Origin: Sphingomonadaceae bacterium
GTDB taxonomy: Bacteria > Pseudomonadota > Alphaproteobacteria > Sphingomonadales > Sphingomonadaceae
Assembly (NCBI GenBank): GCA_947473355.1
Contig: CANJCQ010000025.1
Span: 1-47,632 of the forward strand
DNA length: 47,632 bases
Direction: 5' to 3'
The position numbers were made by a program, and so were the translations under genes. Shown here one piece after another: positions 8,204 through 17,933 of the stretch. Each line of letters opens with the position of its first letter. Position 1 is the first letter of the stretch. The notes below the pieces were generated by a model. The model did not search any database. It was not told where the DNA came from and saw only the letters and a program-made list of their open reading frames with translations.

Positions 8204-8652
8204 GCTGTTTCTCTGGCGAAAGGAGGATTGGAAAGTTTTTCGACCCGGCGGACGTGGCGGTCACCGCCGAATGGGGTAGCAAGGAAGGTCGTCAGGCAGG
8301 CTTTTGCCTGTTCGATACCTATCATCCGAGCGCCCATCGCGATGACATTTGCATCGTTGTGATCGCGCGAGAAATAGGCGGAAAGTTGCTCGGAAACGAC
8401 CGCGCAGCGCACTGCCGGATTGCGATTGACCGCCATCGAAATCCCAAGACCTGTCCCGCACAGCGCAACGCCGCGTTCGGCTTTGCCTTCGGCGACGTGT
8501 GCCGCCAGTTTGTAGCCATAGTCGGGATAATCGACCGAGGCCTCGCTATCCGGGCCAAGGTCGGTGACCACGTGGCCCTGAGCCGCCAGCCAGGCGGAAA
8601 GCTCGGCCTTCAGAGCGAAGGCGGCATGATCGGAGGCGATAGCGATCTTCAT
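8200..8652 (-). CDS. rpiB: Ribose-5-phosphate isomerase B
   Basis: A 150-residue RpiB/LacAB-family isomerase that interconverts ribose 5-phosphate and ribulose 5-phosphate. Motifs are I-A-S-D-H-A-A-F near the N-terminus, D-Y-P-D-Y (about 42-46), the catalytic Cys in A-L-C-G-T-G-L-G, and D-H-N-D-A-N-V. The ATG at 8652 is chosen from the M-K-I-A-I-A-S-D-H start; the ribosome binding site is weak. First gene of the four-gene operon, and divergent from the cytochrome module across 245 nt. That gap carries no gene and no promoter I can place with confidence. Confidence 0.95.
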   Translation of the reverse strand: MKIAIASDHAAFALKAELSAWLAAQGHVVTDLGPDSEASVDYPDYGYKLAAHVAEGKAERGVALCGTGLGISMAVNRNPAVRCAVVSEQLSAYFSRDHNDANVIAMGARMIGIEQAKACLTTFLATPFGGDRHVRRVEKLSNPPFARETA

Positions 8653-8897
8653 GGGACAATGCTCATCGGCGAGGCGGCCTGTGGTCAAAGGGAGACTCGG
8701 GTGCGCACCCCTTAGTCGTGCGGGCGAGGTAATGCCAGCGCAGGCATGGCCGCTTTCCCCGAACTGCCCAAAGGGGCAGGCTGGAACATTCTCCCATGCC
8801 CGGGATTATCCCCGCAACAGCCGGATTTCGCCCGGCCAGCGGCTGCTTTTGATCCCGAACAATGCCCTGACCTCGAAAACAGAGCCAAACGCGCGCT

Positions 8898-9485
8898 ATG
8901 GGCACTGTGAAAAGCAACATTCTGGTCCGGGACGTCATGCCGTTCATGGCAGCGCTCGCCGCGCTTGGCCTGGCGGCGCTGGCGCTTGATGCCCTGCTGC
9001 ATTATTTCGAGCTGGTCTGGGTCGGGCGCTATTTCGGTATTGCCGGCACGTTGCTGATTATCGGCTCGTTTGGCTATTCGGCGCGCAAGCACAAGCTGAT
9101 CCATCGCGGCAATCCTGTTGCCCTGCTGCGCTGGCACGAGCGGCTGGCCTGGGCCGGGTCGCTGCTGATTCTGGTCCACGCCGGGGTGCATTTCAATGCC
9201 GTGCTCGCCTGGCTCGCCATATTGGCGATGCTGGTCGTGGTCACCAGCGGCCTGACCGGCAAATTCCTGCTCAAACGCGCGCGGCTGCGGTTTGACGGCG
9301 AGCGCAAGCAACTGCTGGCAGCGGGCCTGAGCGCCGATGAGGTGGAAGTGCGCACGCATTGGGACAGCCTCACCTATGGTGCAGTCAAGCAATGGCGCGC
9401 GGTGCATGTGCCGATCACGCTGGCGTTTGGCGTCGCGGCGCTGGGGCATATCGTGGCCATTTTCCTGTTCTGGGGCTGGAAATGA
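8898..9485 (+). CDS. Predicted di-haem b-type cytochrome, inner membrane
   Basis: A 195-residue integral membrane protein with about four to five hydrophobic helices (about 14-36, 45-60, 80-98, 101-118 and 168-192). His80 and His94 lie 14 residues apart on one helix, and His170 and His184 14 apart on another. This is the classic spacing for two stacked b haems held by a four-helix bundle (ferric-reductase/NapC-partner/cytochrome b style), so I infer a di-haem quinol- or c-type-cytochrome-linked electron carrier. The family name is not recognised with certainty. Its stop overlaps the start of the octahaem cytochrome gene (ATGA), so the two are almost certainly one unit moving electrons across the inner membrane. 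Confidence 0.65.
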   Translation: MGTVKSNILVRDVMPFMAALAALGLAALALDALLHYFELVWVGRYFGIAGTLLIIGSFGYSARKHKLIHRGNPVALLRWHERLAWAGSLLILVHAGVHFNAVLAWLAILAMLVVVTSGLTGKFLLKRARLRFDGERKQLLAAGLSADEVEVRTHWDSLTYGAVKQWRAVHVPITLAFGVAALGHIVAIFLFWGWK

Positions 9486-10198
9486 CGCGCCGCTGGGGTC
9501 TGATCGGCGTTGCGGCCAGTTTGATGGTCTTGCTGGCCCTGGCCATCATCTTTCCGCACCAAATGATCGCGCCCGGAGCCCTGATTCCGGCGCATGCGGA
9601 GATCACCAACAATTGCTTCGCCTGCCATAAGGCGCTGGCAGGGGCTTCCCCGGCAAAATGCATGGACTGCCACAAGCTTGACCAGATCGGCATTTTTACC
9701 ACCAAGGGCGCGAAGATCGTCAGGCCAAAGCCCAAAGCCGCGTTCCACCAGATGCTCGCCGAACAAAACTGCATGGCCTGCCATTCGGATCATGCGGGCC
9801 CCCTGCTGATCCGCCATGCCGACAAACGTTTCGCTCACGATCTACTGAAACCGGTCGTGCAGGGCCAGTGCCAGACCTGCCACCGTGCCCCCGCCACTTC
9901 GCTCCATCGCGGCGAGGTCAGCGGCTGCGCCCAGTGTCACACAGTCGCCGGCTGGACTCCGGCCAAATTCGATCATGGCCGCTTCTTCAAGCTCGAAGGC
10001 GATCACAAGGTCGCTTGCGTCACTTGCCATGTGAACAATGTCTACACCCGCTACACCTGCTTCGGCTGCCACGAACGCCAGCCCGCCCAGATCCGCGCGC
10101 TCCATGCCGAAGAGGGCATCCGCGACATCGACAATTGCGTCCGCTGCCACCGCAGCAGCGAAGGCGAGGGGGAGGGCGGGGAACGCAAAGGGGGCTGA
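9482..10198 (+). CDS. Membrane-anchored octahaem c-type cytochrome
   Basis: A 238-residue exported protein with eight C-x-x-C-H haem sites: C45, C60, C97, C130, C149, C179, C193 and C219 each begin one. The N-terminus is a signal anchor (residues 6-25, no lipobox), so it should face the periplasm attached to the inner membrane. Extra His residues between motifs are available as sixth ligands. The motif density resembles cytochrome c3/c7 modules rather than NrfA or hydroxylamine oxidoreductase: it is too short for those and lacks their C-x-x-C-K site. The start overlaps the upstream b-type cytochrome stop. The gene ends 6 nt from the left end of the inverted-repeat-bounded segment. Confidence 0.85.
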   Translation: MTRRWGLIGVAASLMVLLALAIIFPHQMIAPGALIPAHAEITNNCFACHKALAGASPAKCMDCHKLDQIGIFTTKGAKIVRPKPKAAFHQMLAEQNCMACHSDHAGPLLIRHADKRFAHDLLKPVVQGQCQTCHRAPATSLHRGEVSGCAQCHTVAGWTPAKFDHGRFFKLEGDHKVACVTCHVNNVYTRYTCFGCHERQPAQIRALHAEEGIRDIDNCVRCHRSSEGEGEGGERKGG

Positions 10199-10204
10199 CC
10201 GTTC

Positions 10205-10233
10205 TAGTGGTCAAAATCTGACATTTGGTGCCC
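10205..10233 (+). repeat. Left 29-bp terminal inverted repeat
   Basis: Pairs with 10879-10907 on the opposite strand with one mismatch (GTGCCC here, GTACCC there). Confidence 0.85.
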
Positions 10234-10421
10234 ATTTGCACGGTCGCTGAACGACCGGAATTGGGTGGAAAGCTGTCGTAATCCGGTGGCCAACCGGTAT
10301 CGCTGCAGCTGTGTTTGCCTGCGCGCAATTGGGCTGGATTTTAGAGCACGTTTCACGCATTATTATTTGGCGCAATTCATTCTCCACGAATCTGCGCGGA
10401 GAATGTGCAGGAGTGCCGACA

Positions 10422-10799
10422 ATGAGCAGCATGCAGGATAATGCAGCAACCGGGGCGAGGTCTGGCCATTGCTCTCTGACAACAACTGCTGTTGTTACAT
10501 TGACAGGTTTTGTCATGGGTCTGACAATTGCGGGCGACGCGCATGCCAAACCACGCACCGGAGCGCATGCGGCAAAGCATGTTCCGGCCAATGCCGCCGT
10601 CATGACAGGCAATCGGGCGCGGACCAATTCCGTGCCAGTGGCCAATGGTTCGACGAGCCCAGGTGGCGGCAGACAAACAGGTTACAAAATTGTCGAAGAA
10701 CATACTGGTATGCAGATTGCCGGGAGCCCTGCGACGACCAGGACCATGCAGGAAGCGGGTCCGGCCGCCCAGAGTTCGACGGTCACGCCTCCCAAATAG
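10422..10799 (+). CDS. Small secreted protein of unknown function
   Basis: A 125-residue protein with a Sec-type signal: a hydrophobic stretch T-A-V-V-T-L-T-G-F-V-M-G-L-T-I-A at about residues 21-36, then A-H-A before K-P-R (cleavage likely near residue 42). The mature part is small, rich in Ala/Thr/Gly/Pro, has no Cys and looks disordered. The ATG is preceded by AGGAG at 9 nt; upstream in-frame codons lack this. I do not recognise a family. It is the only gene in the inverted-repeat-bounded segment and may be its passenger. Confidence 0.55.
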   Translation: MSSMQDNAATGARSGHCSLTTTAVVTLTGFVMGLTIAGDAHAKPRTGAHAAKHVPANAAVMTGNRARTNSVPVANGSTSPGGGRQTGYKIVEEHTGMQIAGSPATTRTMQEAGPAAQSSTVTPPK

Positions 10800-10878
10800 A
10801 AATTGGCCAGATTGGCCGGCTCACGCGGCATGGTCTTGGCGTGTCTGGTTTGTTGTCGTGAGACGGCATCGCCACGCC

Positions 10879-10907
10879 GGGTACCAAATGTCAGATTTTG
10901 ACCACTA
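10879..10907 (-). repeat. Right 29-bp terminal inverted repeat
   Basis: Complement of the left repeat; its outermost three bases form the TAG stop codon of the Lrp-family gene. Confidence 0.85.
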
Positions 10908-11357
10908 CGCCCGTTCGTCCTTGAGCGATTCCATCACGATATAGGATGTGATGCTGGCAACTTCGGGCACTGTCCCCAGCACTTCGGTGTGGAAATACTT
11001 GTAGGCAGCCAGATCCCGCGCCTCGACGCGCAGCAGGTACTCGACCGTGCCGGTGATATTGTGGCATTCGCGCACTTCCGGGGCCTTGGCGATCGCCTCT
11101 TCAAAGGCGCGCTGGTCTTCCTTGCGGTGGCGCGAGAGGCCGACCGTGATATAGGCGACGAAGCCGATGCCCAATGCGGCGGGATTGATCACTGCCCGGT
11201 AGCCGCTGATCACGCCCTTGCGTTCCAGTTCCTGCACCCGGCGCAAACAGGCCGAAGGCGACAGGCCGACCTTGCCCGCCAGATCGATATTGCTGATTCG
11301 GCCATCGGCGGAAAGGCTGCGCAATATGTTGCGGTCAATGGCATCCAGATCGAACAT
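10905..11357 (-). CDS. Lrp/AsnC-family transcriptional regulator
   Basis: A 150-residue Lrp-type regulator. The N-terminal helix-turn-helix spans about residues 3-60 (D-R-N-I-L-R-S-L; G-L-S-P-S-A-C-L-R-R-V) and the ligand-binding RAM domain follows (V-E-Y-L-L-R-V near 108-114). The ATG at 11357 opens M-F-D-L-D-A-I-D-R; a TTG three codons upstream is less likely. It is divergent from a LysE-type exporter across 72 AT-rich nt, the usual layout in which the regulator controls amino-acid export. The stop codon is supplied by the terminal base triplet of the neighbouring inverted repeat, so the original C-terminus may have been altered by a residue or two. Confidence 0.93.
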   Translation of the reverse strand: MFDLDAIDRNILRSLSADGRISNIDLAGKVGLSPSACLRRVQELERKGVISGYRAVINPAALGIGFVAYITVGLSRHRKEDQRAFEEAIAKAPEVRECHNITGTVEYLLRVEARDLAAYKYFHTEVLGTVPEVASITSYIVMESLKDERA

Positions 11358-11429
11358 ATATTGCAATAATAGTCAAATTTGTCTGCAATATGCAACAACA
11401 TTCGGGAAGATTCCGCATATCATTGTGGC
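11358..11429. promoter_or_regulatory. Divergent promoter region with Lrp-like operator
   Basis: This AT-rich gap contains TTGCAATAA at 11361-11369 facing a TGCAATATGCAA run near 11384-11395, an imperfect TTGCA...TGCAA dyad. Lrp-family proteins bind AT-rich dyads of about this size. It probably controls both flanking genes; no clear -35/-10 pair is visible. Confidence 0.4.
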
Positions 11430-12047
11430 ATGATAACGACCAAACTCCTTCTCGGCCTCGCCGGCTTCGCTTTCGTCTCGTCGATCACGCCGGGGCCGAA
11501 CAATCTGATGCTGATGACATCGGGCATCAATTTCGGCTTCCGCCGGACCATTCCGCACATGGCCGGGGTGGGCATTGGCTTCACGCTGATGATCGTGCTG
11601 ATCGGCCTTGGCATTGCCGAACTGCTCAAGGCAGTGCCCGGCGCCTACACAGTCATTCGCGCTGCCAGCGTGGCCTATCTGCTGTTCCTGGCATGGAAAC
11701 TGGCGAACGCTCAGCCCCCGGTGACAAATGGGGCGGCGGATCAGGCTGGGGTGACCGCGCCCAGGCCGATCACATTCCTGCAGGCGGCGCTGTTCCAGTG
11801 GGTCAATCCCAAGGCCTGGGCCATGGCGCTGACAGCGGTCTCGGCCTATACCAGCCGCAGCAATCCGGTCGCCAGCGTGCTCGTGGTTGCGGTGGTTTTC
11901 GGGCTGATCAATCTGCCTTGCGTCAGTTCATGGACGGTGATGGGCGTGAAACTGCGCGCATTGCTGACCGATCCGGCCAAGCTGCGAAAGTTCAACATCG
12001 GTGCTGCGCTGATTCTTGTCGCGACGCTTTACCCGATGCTGTCCTAA
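11430..12047 (+). CDS. LysE/RhtB-family amino acid exporter
   Basis: A 205-residue membrane protein with about six helices. The family signature S-I-T-P-G-P-N-N-L-M-L lies at residues 18-28, followed by F-G-F-R-R-T-I-P-H and the loop P-K-A-W-A-M. Members export amino acids or derivatives such as lysine, homoserine, threonine or cysteine; the substrate is not determined. The ATG at 11430 places helix 1 at the start. It is paired with the divergent Lrp-type regulator, which probably senses the exported compound. Confidence 0.92.
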   Translation: MITTKLLLGLAGFAFVSSITPGPNNLMLMTSGINFGFRRTIPHMAGVGIGFTLMIVLIGLGIAELLKAVPGAYTVIRAASVAYLLFLAWKLANAQPPVTNGAADQAGVTAPRPITFLQAALFQWVNPKAWAMALTAVSAYTSRSNPVASVLVVAVVFGLINLPCVSSWTVMGVKLRALLTDPAKLRKFNIGAALILVATLYPMLS

Positions 12048-12059
12048 CACAGTGAAGGT

Positions 12060-12661
12060 CTAACGCGGCGCTGGAGCGGCCTTGTTGAGCAATTCGGGGT
12101 GCTTGCCGAGGTAGGCAGTCACTTCCTGCCGCACCTGCGCCGAAAACTGCTGGTTCATCTGCTGTGCTTCGGCGACATAGGCGGTGTTGGCCGCAGCGAC
12201 ATCACGGTCTGAAAGCAGGCCGCCCGAGCGCTGGAAATAGCGCTGCCCGGCTGGCGTTCGCCCGAATGCGACGATTTCGGTCAGCTCGGCAGCGGTGAAT
12301 TCACGCGCATAGGCCGTGGCAATCGCTTCGTGCATGCGCGGCAGGTTGTGGCTGATCACTGGCATCAGCCGCGCCGGCATCGAGGCGAAGGCGCGGTCCA
12401 TGATGGCTTTGAGCCCGGGATCGCTGAACATCGGCGGCAATTGCGTGCCGCCCCGAATCTGCGCCATCAGCGCCGAGACCATCTCGCTCATCATCGCATC
12501 GCGCCGCGCGGGCGGATACATGATGGCGATGACCTGACGGCCCAGCGCAAGGCGCGCCGGATCTACTGCCTGGGCGTGGCCGGGCATTGCCGCCAGCAGG
12601 CAGGCAATCGCCGCGCCGCGCAGCAGCACTCGTCCGGCAAGCAGCCTCACCGAGCGAGGCC

Positions 12662-12665
<4 letters not shown>
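12060..12665 (-). CDS. DUF2059 domain protein, exported
   Basis: A 201-residue protein with a signal peptide (residues 1-33, ending G-H-A-Q-A) and a C-terminal DUF2059 region, recognisable by [12 protein letters not shown] then T-P-A-G-Q-R-Y-F. It should be periplasmic; the family has no known function. The GTG start overlaps the rpoD stop (GTGA), so it may be translated from the rpoD message. It is convergent with the LysE-type gene, ending 12 nt away. Confidence 0.8.
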
Positions 12666-14692
<2,027 letters not shown>

Positions 14693-14748
14693 CAATTCCG
14701 CCGTTTTCTTGTGGGGGGGCAGGCAAAGCCGGATTATGCCGCCGTATA

Positions 14749-14777
14749 ATTATACAATCCCGGGGCCTGTGCCCCAA
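14749..14777 (-). promoter_or_regulatory. Candidate sigma-70 promoter of rpoD
   Basis: On the minus strand TTGGGG is followed after exactly 17 nt by TATAAT. The -10 lies in a perfect 12-bp palindrome (GTATAATTATAC, 14744-14755), unusually AT-rich for this genome. Transcription would start about 50 nt before the rpoD ATG. Confidence 0.55.
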
Positions 14778-14857
14778 GCGCGCGCTGATTGCCAGCCCTG
14801 TCTTGCCTCGTATCCTTACCTATTCACACTTGCGCGTACAAACATCCACGTGGATGC

Positions 14858-16696
14858 CTATGCCCGCGCCCGCAACGTCACATCGCGCAATCGCTCTGCA
14901 AGCTCGCGTTTGCGGGCCAGCAGCCGTTGCTGTTCGGCAAGATCGAAGCGCGTCGTTGCATCCTCGATAGCCGCATCAATCGCCGGTTCCTCGACCAGCA
15001 TCGCCACCGCAGCCGCCAGTGCATCCGCCACCAGCGCCTCGTCCGCGTCGTCGCTGACAAACGGATAGGGGACGCGGGCATAGTCGCCGGGGGCAGGAGG
15101 AGCGAGGCCTTGGCTCTCGAATATGGTGGTGAGCGCCGCAGAATCAAGCGGCGATGCGGCATCGGCAGCGTCGAGCAGCAAGTCGAAACGCGGATCGAGG
15201 CCAGCCGAGCGCGCGAGCATGTCCGCGTGGCGCACGATGAGCTGCGGATGACGGATGAATCCGGCAATCACTGCGGCAGACAGCGCCGAGCGCGCACCGC
15301 CGCTTGCCGCATGGCGCAGGCGCTGGGTGTCTTGAGGCGAAGAGCGGCGAGGCGGGGGCGTCCGGTTGTTTCCGCGCCACTCTGTTTTCGCTGGCTGCCC
15401 TTGGGGTGACCACGCCTGCTGTTCGCGCTTGGGAAAGGCATAGGCGGAAAAGCGTTCGAGCAATTCACGGCGATAAAGCGCCTTGATATCCTGATCGCCG
15501 ATGGTTTCGACATGGGCAAGCAGCCGCGCCTTGAGCCCGGCCTTGTCTTCGGGGGTGGCAAGCGGCGCGGCGCCCTGTTCATGGGCCCACAAGGTATCGA
15601 TCAGGCTGCTGGCGTCGCCCAGCATGCGCTCCATCGCTGCGGTGCCTTCGCGCTTGACCAGATCGTCGGGATCCATCCCCGCTGGCAGCCGCACGATCTT
15701 CAGCGAATGGGCCGGCCGCAGCAGGGGCAGGGCGCGTGCTACTGCCCGCATCGCGGCGCGCTGGCCCGCCGCATCGCCATCGAAACACAGCACCGGCACT
15801 TCGACCAGCCGCCACAACAGCTCGATCTGCCTCTCGGTCAGCGCCGTGCCCAATGGCGCGACAGCATCGCCGATCCCGGCGGCGGCGAGCGCGATCACGT
15901 CCATATAGCCTTCGACCACCACCAGCCGTCCCGACTGGCGCGAGACCGGCCCGGCACGGTGCAGGTTGTAGAGCGTGCGGCCCTTGTCGAATAGCGGTGT
16001 GTCAGGTGAATTCAAATACTTGGGGGCATCTGTTTTGCCTGCATCGAGGATGCGCCCGCCAAAAGCAATAACCCGTCCGCGCGCATCCTCGATGGGCAGC
16101 ATCAGGCGGCCACGAAAGCGGTCGTAGGGCTCCTTGTCGTCCACCGCGATGCGCAGCCCCGCCTCGATCAGCTTGGCCTCGGGGAACTGCCCCAGCGCGG
16201 CCTTCATGGCCTGCCGCCCCTCCGGCGCATAGCCGAAGCCGAAGCGCTGAACGGTGTGGGCATCGAACCCGCGCGTCGCCAGATAGCCCCGCGCCCTTTC
16301 GCCTTCGTCCGAGGCCAGCCGCTCCACAAACCAGGCCTGCGCCGCCGCCATGACATCGTGCAGACTGTCGCGCTGCTCCGCCGCCTGTGCCGCGCGCGGA
16401 TCAGGCGCAGGAACTTCCAGGCCCGCCTCGCTGGCCAGCTCCTTCACTGCGTCCATGAACGAGAGGCCCCGCTGGTCGGTCATCCAGCGAATGGCATCGC
16501 CATGCGCGCCGCAGCCGAAGCAGTGGTAGAAGCCCTTGGCATCGTTGACCGTGAAGCTGGGGCTTTTCTCGTTGTGGAACGGGCAGCAGGCCTTGAATTC
16601 ATGCCCTGCCTTGGTCAGCCGCGTGGTGCGCGAGATCACCGCGGAGAGCGTTATCCGCGCGCGCAGTTCGTCCAGCCATTGCGGGGAGAGGCTCAT
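14858..16696 (-). CDS. dnaG: DNA primase
   Basis: A 612-residue primase that lays RNA primers at the replication fork. The N-terminal zinc ribbon is C-C-P-F-H-N-E-K-S-P-S-F with F-Y-H-C-F-G-C-G-A-H-G (about 37-67). The TOPRIM core has V-V-V-E-G-Y-M-D-V (about 261-269) and F-D-G-D-A-A-G (about 308-314) for metal binding. The C-terminal region, which binds DnaB helicase, is alanine/leucine rich. The start is supported by M-S-L-S-P-Q-W-L-D-E-L. It lies 165 nt upstream of rpoD on the same strand. Confidence 0.97.
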   Translation of the reverse strand: MSLSPQWLDELRARITLSAVISRTTRLTKAGHEFKACCPFHNEKSPSFTVNDAKGFYHCFGCGAHGDAIRWMTDQRGLSFMDAVKELASEAGLEVPAPDPRAAQAAEQRDSLHDVMAAAQAWFVERLASDEGERARGYLATRGFDAHTVQRFGFGYAPEGRQAMKAALGQFPEAKLIEAGLRIAVDDKEPYDRFRGRLMLPIEDARGRVIAFGGRILDAGKTDAPKYLNSPDTPLFDKGRTLYNLHRAGPVSRQSGRLVVVEGYMDVIALAAAGIGDAVAPLGTALTERQIELLWRLVEVPVLCFDGDAAGQRAAMRAVARALPLLRPAHSLKIVRLPAGMDPDDLVKREGTAAMERMLGDASSLIDTLWAHEQGAAPLATPEDKAGLKARLLAHVETIGDQDIKALYRRELLERFSAYAFPKREQQAWSPQGQPAKTEWRGNNRTPPPRRSSPQDTQRLRHAASGGARSALSAAVIAGFIRHPQLIVRHADMLARSAGLDPRFDLLLDAADAASPLDSAALTTIFESQGLAPPAPGDYARVPYPFVSDDADEALVADALAAAVAMLVEEPAIDAAIEDATTRFDLAEQQRLLARKRELAERLRDVTLRARA

Positions 16697-16830
16697 AGCG
16701 GGCTTATGCCCCCTAATCGCGACGAATGGTAGGGTGCAGGCAAATTCGCTTTACCCCCGCCGGGCTGCCCGATAGGCCTCGCTCTGGCCTGGCAATATGG
16801 GGCGCGCCGGGGTGCCTAAGGAGAGCGATT

Positions 16831-17298
16831 ATGCCGAAATGGATGCCTTTCGCCGCCGCAGCATGCATCATGCTGGGCGCCTGCCAGAAGAGCGGAACTC
16901 CCGCTGCTGCGGTCACCGAAGCCGAAGTCAGCAAGGAATTCGATGCGACCATTGCTGCCTGGGCTTCGATGGATGCCGCCAGAATCAAGGCGCTATATGG
17001 CCCGAATGTTGCCGGTTTTGATTTCGCAGCAGGTCCGCTGGTCGGCGACCGCGCTGGCTGGGACAAGAACCAGGAAGGCTATGCCGCGATGAAGATCGAC
17101 AAGGTCAATGTCGTTGGCAAGCACATCCAGATCCTCGATTCGGCGACCTTCATTGTCACCTCGGTGACCGAAGACCTGAGCACTGCCAATCCCAAGAGCA
17201 ACGGCCTGGTGCGCTGCACCGACGTCTATCACCGCGATGAGCAAGGCAAATGGCCGATCGTCAACGAACATTGCTCGGCCATGCCCAAGCCGGCTTAA
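16831..17298 (+). CDS. Putative lipoprotein with NTF2/SnoaL-like domain
   Basis: A 155-residue protein with a lipoprotein signal: hydrophobic A-A-A-A-C-I-M then L-G-A-C (Cys18) as lipobox. The mature region has A-A-W-A-S-M-D-A-A-R-I-K-A-L-Y followed by beta strands, a layout like DUF4440/SnoaL-like proteins; I infer that fold. Role unknown; periplasmic, membrane-attached. The ATG at 16831 follows AAGGAG; longer in-frame starts would bury the signal peptide. Convergent with the YqeY-like gene, ending 10 nt from it. Confidence 0.7.
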   Translation: MPKWMPFAAAACIMLGACQKSGTPAAAVTEAEVSKEFDATIAAWASMDAARIKALYGPNVAGFDFAAGPLVGDRAGWDKNQEGYAAMKIDKVNVVGKHIQILDSATFIVTSVTEDLSTANPKSNGLVRCTDVYHRDEQGKWPIVNEHCSAMPKPA

Positions 17299-17308
17299 GA
17301 AGGGGAAT

Positions 17309-17761
17309 TCAGGCCAGCGCCGCCTTAACCAGCCCGCTGGCCTTGCTCATATCCAGCTCACTGCCATGCCGCGCTTTCAGCTCGGCCATGACCTTGCCCA
17401 TATCCTTGACGCTGCTTGCCCCAAGTTCCGCCTTGATCGCTTCGATTGCCGCGACAGTCGTCGCCTCGTCCATCTGGCTCGGCAGGAACTCCTCGATCAC
17501 CGCCAGCTCGGCCTTCTCGGCATCGGCCAGCTCCTGCCGACCGCCAGACTCAAACATGCTGATCGATTCGCGGCGCTGCTTGGCCATCTTCTGGAGCACT
17601 TCTACCACCAGCGTGTCATCCTCGGGCACCTGGCTGGCCGTGCGCAGCTCGATGTCGCGGTCCTTGAGCTTGGCGAGCATCAGGCGAACGGCGCCGAGGC
17701 GTGCCTTGTCGCCGCTTTTCATGGCTGCCACTTGCGCGGCCTTGATCGATTCGCGGATCAT
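17309..17761 (-). CDS. GatB/YqeY domain-containing protein
   Basis: A 150-residue YqeY-family protein, full length. Family features: M-I-R-E-S-I-K-A-A-Q-V-A-A-M-K at the start, A-K-Q-R-R-E-S-I near 59-66, E-E-F-L-P-S-Q-M-D-E near 89-98, and D-M-G-K-V-M near 119-124. The domain resembles the tail of GatB, which contacts tRNA in amidotransferases; stand-alone members are of unknown function. It is divergent from carA, an arrangement frequent in alphaproteobacteria. Confidence 0.92.
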   Translation of the reverse strand: MIRESIKAAQVAAMKSGDKARLGAVRLMLAKLKDRDIELRTASQVPEDDTLVVEVLQKMAKQRRESISMFESGGRQELADAEKAELAVIEEFLPSQMDEATTVAAIEAIKAELGASSVKDMGKVMAELKARHGSELDMSKASGLVKAALA

Positions 17762-17854
17762 GGGTTTTCGATTCCTGTGGATTTTCGGTCAAAGAAATGG
17801 GCTGATCGGGCCATCTAGCCGGGTTGATCGGCGATTCATAGTTGGCGGTTGGGG

Positions 17855-17881
17855 TTGACCGTGAACGGGGAGGGGTATAGC
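17855..17881 (+). promoter_or_regulatory. Weak candidate promoter for carA
   Basis: TTGACC and TATAGC are present upstream of carA, but the spacer is only 15 nt and an 8-purine run lies between them. Followed by a short GGGGT...ACCCC dyad. Tentative. Confidence 0.25.
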
Positions 17882-17933
17882 GGCCACCCCTTAGCACCTA
17901 TCGCTGGAAACCCTGTACCGGAGCGCCTCCAAT

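Larger units (their letters stand above)
10205..10907. mobile_element. 703-bp segment bounded by 29-bp inverted repeats, no transposase
   Basis: Two long inverted repeats (10205-10233 and 10879-10907) match at 28 of 29 positions. They look like insertion-sequence or MITE termini that open with TAGTGGTCAAAATCTGACAT. The interior contains one small secreted-protein gene and no transposase-like frame. The ends abut the flanking genes tightly: 6 nt after the octahaem cytochrome stop on one side, inside the stop codon of the Lrp-family gene on the other. No clear target-site duplication is seen (CCGTTC occurs at both flanks but offset). It may be a non-autonomous element or a decayed IS that kept a passenger. 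Confidence 0.65.
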
